Assembly (NCBI GenBank): GCA_029007575.1
Contig: JAQXIB010000083.1
Coordinates: 1-6,278, forward strand
DNA: 6,278 bases
Direction of reading: 5' to 3'
From: Clostridiales bacterium
GTDB lineage: Bacteria; Bacillota; Clostridia; Oscillospirales; Ruminococcaceae
Shown piece after piece: positions 1 through 4,752 of this stretch. Below the pieces are notes generated by a model. That model saw only the letters and a list, made by a program, of their open reading frames with translations. It did no database searches and had not been told where the DNA came from. The position numbers were made by a program, and so were the translations under genes. Every line of letters begins with the position of its first letter. Positions within the stretch are counted from its first letter, which is position 1.

Positions 1-1
1 A

Positions 2-775
2 CGGATGGATGAGGCGCTCGGCGGTGTCGTGGAAAGCTGCGTGAATGCTGTCGGGGTAGACTTGAATACGGCGTCGGTACCGCTGCTTTCCAGAGTGGCG
101 GGCGTCAATGCCGGCATTGCTAAAAATATCCTAACGTATCGGGAAGAAAACGGTGCTTTTTCGGATCGGAAGCAGCTTCTAAAGGTGCCGAAGCTCGGCA
201 AAAAGGCTTATGAGCAGTGCGCGGGATTCCTGCGGATTCCGGGAGCCGAAAACCTGTTAGACAACACCGGCGTGCATCCCGAATCTTATAAGGCTTGCGA
301 GCTGCTTTTGCAGGAATGCGGATATGACAAAAAAGCTGCTGCCGCCGATCTGACCGACATTCGCAAGCGGGCGGAGCAAATCGGCATTGCGACGCTGGCA
401 GAGAAAATCGGAGTGGGAGAGCCGACGCTCAACGACATTTTGAATGAGTTGGTCAAGCCGGGACGCGACCCCAGAGATGAACTGCCGAAGCCGCTTTTGA
501 GAAGCGATGTATTGGAAATCACCGACCTGAAGCCGGGAATGGAGCTCAAGGGCACGGTGCGCAATGCGGTGGATTTCGGCGTGTTTGTGGATATCGGCGT
601 TCATGAAGACGGTCTGGTACACATTTCTCAAATTTGCAATAAATATATCAAACATCCGCTGGAGGTTGTCAACGTCGGGGATGTTGTTACGGTTTGGGTG
701 TTGGATGTCGATTGCAAGCGCAAACGTATTTCTCTGACCATGAAGCCGCCGGTTGCCGCTCAAGAAACCAAATAA
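2..775 (+). CDS. tex: Tex family S1 RNA-binding protein, C-terminal part (5' end outside window)
   Basis: Tex is a cytoplasmic nucleic-acid-binding protein linked to transcription and RNA turnover; its exact job in most bacteria is unsettled. About 257 codons are visible, roughly the last third of a family that usually runs 700-780 residues, and the frame is open to the left edge. Counting from the Met codon at position 5, residues 15-78 form the helix-hairpin-helix region, with the hallmark stretches VGVDLNTAS, AKNILTYREENGAF and LLKVPKLGKKAYEQCAGFLRI, followed by NTGVHPESY. A linker leads to an S1 domain at about residues 175-247 (LKPGMELKGTVRNAVDFGVF, then DGLVHISQI and RISLTMK). The protein ends nine residues after the S1 fold with no extension. 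The Met at position 5 is internal, not the real start. No convincing terminator follows, and the next gene has its own promoter. The family call is very secure. Confidence 0.96.
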   Translation, partial: RMDEALGGVVESCVNAVGVDLNTASVPLLSRVAGVNAGIAKNILTYREENGAFSDRKQLLKVPKLGKKAYEQCAGFLRIPGAENLLDNTGVHPESYKACELLLQECGYDKKAAAADLTDIRKRAEQIGIATLAEKIGVGEPTLNDILNELVKPGRDPRDELPKPLLRSDVLEITDLKPGMELKGTVRNAVDFGVFVDIGVHEDGLVHISQICNKYIKHPLEVVNVGDVVTVWVLDVDCKRKRISLTMKPPVAAQETK

Positions 776-800
776 AGTCGCATCGTTCACAAATTGTTTA

Positions 801-828
801 TTGTTATGCGTGTTTTCTATGCTATAAT
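801..828 (+). promoter_or_regulatory. Sigma-A type promoter with extended -10, upstream of the membrane-protein/acpS unit
   Basis: A -35-like TTGTTA (801-806) is followed by a 16-base spacer and a consensus TATAAT (823-828). The TG at 820-821 makes it an extended -10 (TGCTATAAT). Transcription would start near 835, leaving a leader of about 130 bases before the ATG at 964. The -10 and its flanks are nearly identical to the second promoter near 1868-1881. The site is seen directly; its activity is inferred. Confidence 0.7.
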
Positions 829-903
829 ATGATTAGAATCGTATTGAAACACTGACTGCTTTGCTGCATAAGCGGTATAGTGTAATATAAAAAGTAGCAT
901 ATG

Positions 904-929
904 ATTGACAAATCAATTACTGTGTCAAT
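904..929 (+). repeat. Inverted repeat ATTGACA-N12-TGTCAAT, candidate operator
   Basis: Two perfect 7-base arms, 904-910 and 923-929, are separated by 12 bases. The left arm contains a perfect -35 hexamer TTGACA (905-910), and a weak -10-like AATACT lies 16 bases after it (927-932). The repeat could therefore be a regulator site over a secondary promoter, or a stem in the leader RNA. It sits between the stronger promoter at 801-828 and the start codon at 964. The function is inferred from symmetry alone. Confidence 0.35.
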
Positions 930-963
930 ACTGAAACAAATGCAAAAAGGATTGAAGATTAAA

Positions 964-1506
964 ATGGACGTTTTTATCGAACACTTAGTAAAGAAAAGAC
1001 CGACCGGAGCGGATACCGCAAAAAAAATCGGATTGGTGTTGGCAGTACTGGTGGTTGTCGCCGCTTGCTTTTTATTTGTCCCGCCGGCTTTTATGATGTT
1101 TGCTTTTTTGATCATCTGCGGCGCGGGTTACGGAGCCTATTGGCTGATCAGCGGCATGAATGTGGAGTATGAGTATATCCTGACAAACGGCGAGATCGAT
1201 GTGGACAAGATCATCGCACAGAGAAAGCGGAAACGTTTGATCAGCGTACATTCCAAGACTTTTGAGGCGTTCGGCCCTTATAAAATGGCGGAACACGCGA
1301 ATCGGGATTATGACAATCGGATCTTAGCTTGTGAAAGCGAGGACAGCGAGGGCGTATATTACGCTACTTTTCGTCATCGCACCCTCGGCCATTGCCTTTT
1401 GGTCTTTAATCCGGATGAGCGGATCATCAAAGGTATAAAATCTTATCTTCCAAGGACGGCAGGCGGAAATGCTAACTACGGGAATCGACCTGATATCGAT
1501 CAATAG
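964..1506 (+). CDS. Uncharacterised two-helix membrane protein (possibly DUF6106)
   Basis: The function is unknown. The 180-residue protein begins MDVFIEHLVKKRP, has two closely spaced hydrophobic helices (about residues 22-40 and 43-63), and ends in a polar, probably cytoplasmic domain. That domain holds the stretches VEYEYILTNGEIDVDKI and AQRKRKRLISV, and later GHCLLVFNPDERI. From memory these match a clostridial family named DUF6106; I could not search to confirm this. The tail loosely recalls a bacterial PH-like fold, which is only an impression. The frame is open from 901, but 964 is preferred: AAAAGG (945-950) lies 13 bases upstream, somewhat far, and the charged MDVFIEHL start fits a short cytoplasmic N-terminus. 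The 3' end overlaps acpS by 38 bases, so the two are probably co-transcribed. A terminator-like hairpin begins 18 bases after its stop codon. Confidence 0.8.
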   Translation: MDVFIEHLVKKRPTGADTAKKIGLVLAVLVVVAACFLFVPPAFMMFAFLIICGAGYGAYWLISGMNVEYEYILTNGEIDVDKIIAQRKRKRLISVHSKTFEAFGPYKMAEHANRDYDNRILACESEDSEGVYYATFRHRTLGHCLLVFNPDERIIKGIKSYLPRTAGGNANYGNRPDIDQ

Positions 1507-1834
1507 AATAGAAAAAAGTTTGGCAAACCCTCGTTTTTTAACGAGGGTTTTTAGTGTTGCCGAAATAGAGATGTTTCGTGAGCGCGGATGTCCGGTTCAG
1601 ACGATCGCTGCAAATTTTGCGGCGAAAGAGGCATTTTCGAAAGCGTTAGGAACCGGCGTGCGTGGATTCCGGTGGAATGAAGTTTCCGTCTTGCGTGATT
1701 CGCTCGGAAAACCGTATTTTTTGCTGGAGGGACGGGCAAAATATCTGGCAGAACAGTCGGGACTCCGTTTTTCGGTTAGCTTGAGTCACACCGATGATAC
1801 CGCGGCCGCTTTTGTCATCGGGTATACCGATTAA
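1469..1834 (+). CDS. acpS: Holo-[acyl-carrier-protein] synthase
   Basis: AcpS moves the 4'-phosphopantetheine arm from coenzyme A to a serine of apo-ACP, activating ACP for fatty acid synthesis in the cytoplasm. At 121 residues it has the standard AcpS length. GIDLISINRI at residues 5-14 carries the metal-binding Asp7. FAAKEAFSKALGTG at 50-63 carries the second metal ligand Glu54. SVSLSHTDDTAAAFV at 102-116 carries the conserved SHT. The gene overlaps the upstream membrane-protein gene by 38 bases. Upstream of ATG 1469 are AGGCGG ending only two bases away and AAGGA (1452-1456) twelve bases away, so the ribosome binding site is not ideal. No better start exists, because the GIDL motif begins at residue 5. 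Codons 19-28 form a perfect terminator-like hairpin while still encoding the usual NPRFLTRVF stretch. No damage is visible. Confidence 0.96.
   Translation: MLTTGIDLISINRIEKSLANPRFLTRVFSVAEIEMFRERGCPVQTIAANFAAKEAFSKALGTGVRGFRWNEVSVLRDSLGKPYFLLEGRAKYLAEQSGLRFSVSLSHTDDTAAAFVIGYTD
1525..1552 (+). terminator. Intrinsic-terminator-like hairpin inside acpS
   Basis: AAACCCTCGTT (1525-1535) and AACGAGGGTTT (1540-1550) are perfect reverse complements. They give an 11-bp stem with a TTTT loop and a run of five T ending at 1552. This is the classic form of a Rho-independent terminator. It starts 18 bases after the stop codon of the upstream gene (1506) but lies in acpS codons 19-28. Ribosomes translating acpS would open it, so partial termination or attenuation is more likely than a complete stop. 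The structure is seen directly; termination is inferred. Confidence 0.55.
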
Positions 1835-1867
1835 ATTCACAATATGGCAATGAATCCCAATACGGAT

Positions 1868-1881
1868 CTGTGCTATAATAT
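1868..1881 (+). promoter_or_regulatory. Extended -10 promoter upstream of ymfF-ymfH
   Basis: TGCTATAAT at 1871-1879 is a perfect extended -10 box. No good -35 lies at 16-18 bases, which extended -10 promoters tolerate. The 14 bases at 1868-1881 match 817-830 at 13 positions. Transcription would start near 1886, giving a leader of about 147 bases before the ymfF ATG at 2033. That leader holds a 44-codon open frame (1893-2027) but no riboswitch or strong terminator that I recognise. Confidence 0.6.
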
Positions 1882-2017
1882 TTCAAAAAGCGATGATGCT
1901 GATTGCAGTCAAATTCATTTTTGATAAAAAACGGAGCAATATAAAAGAATCAGTATGCTTTGAAAATACAGACAAAGCCGGGAAGACATCACGTGCGAAC
2001 ATCGGAACAAACTTCAA

Positions 2018-2023
2018 AAAGGA
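2018..2023 (+). promoter_or_regulatory. Ribosome binding site that sets the ymfF start
   Basis: AAAGGA ends nine bases before ATG 2033. The in-frame ATGs at 2024 and 2027 lie 0 and 3 bases from it, too close to be used. This selects 2033 as the start. Confidence 0.75.
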
Positions 2024-2032
2024 ATGATGGTT

Positions 2033-3316
2033 ATGAGCTATAATTTACACAGAACGTCGATTGGAGATCACATATTTTTTAACAGCATCATCGACAAGCG
2101 GTATAAAACCAATCGGGTATCCGTTAATTTGGTATTGCCGTTGGAGCGTGACAAAGTTTCGGTACGCGCTTTGCTTCCGAATATTTTACGAAAGGGATAT
2201 CGGGAATGCCCTGATTTTACCGAGCTGAGCAAAAAGCTCGCCATGCTGTACGGCTCCTATATCGGATACGATGTGACGGCGATCGGAGACAGTCAGGTGA
2301 TGACTTTGTCGGCAGGCGTCATCGACGATATGTATGCCTTGGACGGAGAGCATTTGCTGAGCGAAATCTCCGAGATTCTTGCGAAGATCGTGCTGGATCC
2401 TGTGTTGGAGAACGGTTTGTTCCCGGAGCATGAAGTGGCGCTCGAAAAGCAGTCGCTGATCGACCTGATCGAATCGGAAATCAATGAAAAGCGTCACTAT
2501 GCGCTGAATAGAGCTACGGCAGTATTATGTGCGGGAGAGCCTGCCGGAATCAATAAATACGGCTACGTGGAAGATGTGGAAAAAATCACAGCGGAAAGCG
2601 CGACAGAGGCATATCTGGAATTGCTGGAAACTGCTAGAGTCGAAATCATGTTTGTAGGTTGCGGTGATCCCGAAAAATCTCGGGAAATATTCGCCAAAGC
2701 GTTTGCTGCGGTGAATCGCAAGCCGCTTTGCTTCCACACGCTGGAAATCAAAACGGGTACGGGAGAGCTGAAAGAGGAAATCGAGCGGATGAACGTGGCG
2801 CAATCCAAGCTGGTTTTAGGCTTTCGTACCGGCGTGGCTCCGTCGGATGACAGCCTGAACGCCATGCGACTGATGATCTCCTTGTACGGCGGTACGCCCT
2901 CGTCTAAGCTGTTTTTGAACGTACGCGAAAAAATGAGCCTGTGTTACTATTGCGCGGCGCGTCCCAATGTTTCCAAAGGAATCGCCTTTGTGGATTGCGG
3001 CGTAGAGCATCAAAATATTGACAAAGCAAAAACAGAAATTTTAAATCAGCTTGATCATATTCGGGAGGGCGATTTTACCGATGAGGATTTCCAATATGCG
3101 AAGCTGAGTATGGTAAACACGTTCCGTTCGGCAGGGGATTCTGCATCGTCGATCGAGGGCTGGTATCTGTCGCAGGTATTGTACGGGACAGAACGTTCAC
3201 CCGAGATGGAGGCGGAGGGAATCGCTTCGGTTTCCAGAGAAGCGGTGATTGCCGCCGCAAAGCAAATGCAGCTCGATACCGTTTATTTGTTAACCGACGA
3301 GTCGGTCGGCAAATAG
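2033..3316 (+). CDS. ymfF: M16 family peptidase-like subunit, EF-P modification-associated (YmfF/YfmF type), non-catalytic
   Basis: A 427-residue cytoplasmic protein of the M16 (insulinase/processing-peptidase) fold. The family is named for an association with 5-aminopentanol modification of elongation factor EF-P in Bacillus subtilis; its biochemical role is not established. Where M16 enzymes carry the zinc motif HxxEH, this protein has ALLPN (about residues 46-50) before RKG, so it should not bind zinc. Its C-terminal half has the substrate-side signature SSKLFLNVREKMSLCYYC, with Arg298 and Tyr305 forming the R/Y pair known from heterodimeric M16 enzymes. The next gene supplies the intact HxxEH, so the two probably form a heterodimer. 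The stop codon and the next start are 39 bases apart. No gene for EF-P or the YmfI reductase lies in the window, so a link to EF-P here is inference from family names. There is no signal peptide. Confidence 0.88.
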   Translation: MSYNLHRTSIGDHIFFNSIIDKRYKTNRVSVNLVLPLERDKVSVRALLPNILRKGYRECPDFTELSKKLAMLYGSYIGYDVTAIGDSQVMTLSAGVIDDMYALDGEHLLSEISEILAKIVLDPVLENGLFPEHEVALEKQSLIDLIESEINEKRHYALNRATAVLCAGEPAGINKYGYVEDVEKITAESATEAYLELLETARVEIMFVGCGDPEKSREIFAKAFAAVNRKPLCFHTLEIKTGTGELKEEIERMNVAQSKLVLGFRTGVAPSDDSLNAMRLMISLYGGTPSSKLFLNVREKMSLCYYCAARPNVSKGIAFVDCGVEHQNIDKAKTEILNQLDHIREGDFTDEDFQYAKLSMVNTFRSAGDSASSIEGWYLSQVLYGTERSPEMEAEGIASVSREAVIAAAKQMQLDTVYLLTDESVGK

Positions 3317-3338
3317 CATCACGGAAAAGTTTAATGCC

Positions 3339-3345
3339 GGAAAGG
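3339..3345 (+). promoter_or_regulatory. Ribosome binding site that sets the ymfH start
   Basis: GGAAAGG ends ten bases before ATG 3356. The alternative TTG at 3347 lies only one base from it and is unlikely. A near-copy of the same stretch (CGGAAAAGTTT, 3322-3332) occurs 16 bases upstream of the one used (CGGAAAGGTTT, 3338-3348). Confidence 0.7.
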
Positions 3346-3355
3346 TTTGGATAAA

Positions 3356-4633
3356 ATGAATTACAATATCGTCAAAGATGAAAAGTTAAATGAGTCTTAT
3401 ATTGAATTTGATCACAGCTCCGGATTAAAGGTGCTGCTTTATCCGATGAAGGGATACAGCACGGCTTATGCGCTGTTCGGAACAAAATACGGTTCGATCG
3501 ACACCTGCTTCAAAACCCAGAAGGAGGATGACTTTATCGAAGTTCCCGCAGGGGTGGCGCACTTTTTGGAGCATAAGCTGTTTGAAAGCGAGGAGGGGGA
3601 CGCCTTTACGCTGTTTGCCAAAACGGGCGCTTCGGCAAACGCTTTTACCAGTTTTGATAAAACCTGTTATTTGTTTTCCTGCGCTGATCATTTTAAGCAA
3701 TCGTTTGAATATTTGCTGTCCTTTGTTCAGGATCCTTATTTTACTGCTCAAACGGTGCAGAAAGAACAGGGAATCATCGGTCAGGAAATCAGAATGTATG
3801 AGGATGAGCCGAATTGGCGGGTGTTTTTCAATCTGCTCGGTGCGTTGTATCACAATCATCCGGTCAGAATCGATATCGCGGGTACGGTGGATTCTATTGC
3901 GCAGATCGATGACAAGCTGCTGTATCGCTGCTATCATACCTTCTATAACCTGAACAATATGGTTTTGGCGGTCAGCGGTAATTTTGATATTGAGGAAGCG
4001 ATTGCCGTCATCGACCAAAAGCTAAAGCCTGCGGAGGATATTACCATTGAGCGCAAAGAGGTGGACGAGCCGCTGACGGTGGCTCAGCCCGAAGTAGTGC
4101 AGAAATTGGCGGTTGCGATACCATTGTTCGCGATCGGCTTCAAAGAAAAGCCGGAGTCGGGAATGGATTTGCTTAAAGCGGAGATCGAGCTTGACATTCT
4201 GATGAAGGTGATTGCAGGCACCGGAAGCGCGCTTTACCGGAGATTGTATGACAGCGGATTGATTAACGATTCGTTCGGCACCGAGGTGCATTCCGGCAGG
4301 GGGTATCTGAGCGCGATATTTGATGGAGAATCCAAAGACCCGCGGGCAGTATATCGGGAAATCGTGAAAGAGATTGCAGCATTCCGTGAAAGCGGTATTC
4401 CTGCCGAGGATGTGGAACGGGTAAAGAAATCGGTATACGGTAAGGCGATCCGCGGACTGAATGATGTGGATGATGTTGCGGGGAGCCTGGTTAATTCTTA
4501 TTTTGCCGGCGTCACCATTTTTGATTCCATCCATGTGATCGCTGACGTGACAGCGGAGGATATCAACCGGCGTTTTGCGGCCTCACTGAATCCGGAACGC
4601 TCGGCCGTTTCCATTGTGGAGCCGAACGCATAA
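3356..4633 (+). CDS. ymfH: M16 family zinc metallopeptidase-like subunit, EF-P modification-associated (YmfH/YfmH type)
   Basis: A 425-residue M16 protein and the probable catalytic partner of the upstream ymfF product. The inverted zinc motif is intact: GVAHFLEHKLFE gives His69, Glu72 and His73. KEQGIIGQEIRMYEDEP follows, with Glu137 and the presumed third zinc ligand Glu144 spaced seven apart as in pitrilysin. ASANAFTSFDKTCYLF and NNMVLAVSGNFD are further M16 hallmarks. In the C-terminal half the region equivalent to the R/Y motif reads ALYRRLYDSGLINDSFG and lacks a clear R/Y pair, which the partner provides. No signal peptide or membrane helix is present, so it should be cytoplasmic. The substrate is unknown. 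It is probably translated from the same transcript as ymfF. Two hairpins follow its stop codon before lgt. Confidence 0.9.
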   Translation: MNYNIVKDEKLNESYIEFDHSSGLKVLLYPMKGYSTAYALFGTKYGSIDTCFKTQKEDDFIEVPAGVAHFLEHKLFESEEGDAFTLFAKTGASANAFTSFDKTCYLFSCADHFKQSFEYLLSFVQDPYFTAQTVQKEQGIIGQEIRMYEDEPNWRVFFNLLGALYHNHPVRIDIAGTVDSIAQIDDKLLYRCYHTFYNLNNMVLAVSGNFDIEEAIAVIDQKLKPAEDITIERKEVDEPLTVAQPEVVQKLAVAIPLFAIGFKEKPESGMDLLKAEIELDILMKVIAGTGSALYRRLYDSGLINDSFGTEVHSGRGYLSAIFDGESKDPRAVYREIVKEIAAFRESGIPAEDVERVKKSVYGKAIRGLNDVDDVAGSLVNSYFAGVTIFDSIHVIADVTAEDINRRFAASLNPERSAVSIVEPNA

Positions 4634-4644
4634 AATTGGCGCTC

Positions 4645-4663
4645 ATGCCGGCCAGTCCGGCAT
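4645..4663 (+). other. GC-rich stem-loop just after ymfH
   Basis: ATGCCGG (4645-4651) pairs perfectly with CCGGCAT (4657-4663) around a CCAGT loop, 11 bases after the ymfH stop codon. It is followed by ACATATATTC rather than a T-run, so it is not a standard intrinsic terminator. It could protect the mRNA 3' end or act together with the next hairpin. Confidence 0.4.
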
Positions 4664-4677
4664 ACATATATTCATAC

Positions 4678-4711
4678 TAAAATCTGATGAAACGCTTTCA
4701 ATCAGATTTTA
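4678..4711 (+). terminator. Long AT-rich hairpin between ymfH and lgt, possible bidirectional terminator or attenuator
   Basis: TAAAATCTGAT (4678-4688) and ATCAGATTTTA (4701-4711) are perfect 11-base reverse complements. Inside them GAAA (4689-4692) pairs with TTTC (4696-4699) around a CGC loop, leaving only A4700 bulged. The A-tract on the left and T-tract on the right make it terminator-like on both strands, though the stem is AT-rich and the T-run is short. It covers the ATG at 4687, which argues against that codon being the lgt start. Confidence 0.5.
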
Positions 4712-4739
4712 ATATCAAACAGCGGAAAATAAACATATC

Positions 4740-4745
4740 GGGGGT
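4740..4745 (+). promoter_or_regulatory. Ribosome binding site that sets the lgt start
   Basis: GGGGGT resembles GGAGGT with one base changed, which can still pair with 16S rRNA through a G-U wobble. Seven bases separate it from the TTG at 4753. The upstream ATG 4687 has no such site. Confidence 0.6.
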
Positions 4746-4752
4746 AGTAACA

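Noticed and set aside
257..790. Minus-strand open frame opposite tex
   Set aside because: Antisense to the conserved helix-hairpin-helix-to-S1 part of Tex; no independent support.
779..810. CGCAT/ATGCG inverted repeat after tex as a terminator
   Set aside because: Only 5 bp with a 22-base loop and no T-run; it overlaps the -35 region of the next promoter.
901..963. N-terminal extension of the membrane protein from ATG 901
   Set aside because: No ribosome binding site before 901, and the added 21 residues cover the inverted repeat. The start at 964 gives a more natural N-terminus.
1009..1027. GCGG-ATA-CCGC stem followed by a run of eight A
   Set aside because: The stem is only 4 bp, and the A-run is on the wrong side for a terminator on either strand. 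It lies in coding sequence.
1886..2032. Riboswitch in the ymfF leader
   Set aside because: The leader is about 147 bases, but I see no conserved riboswitch core and no terminator or sequestering stem near the ribosome binding site.
2668..2685. Six-base inverted repeat TCCCGA/TCGGGA within ymfF
   Set aside because: Short stem in coding sequence with no T-run; expected by chance in a window this size.
3468..3953. Second plus-strand frame of 161 codons inside ymfH
   Set aside because: Arg/Cys/Ile-rich out-of-frame translation of ymfH with no motif.
3425..4018. Minus-strand open frame of 197 codons inside ymfH
   Set aside because: It lies fully within a clear M16 gene, is antisense to its zinc motif region, and has no recognisable domain.
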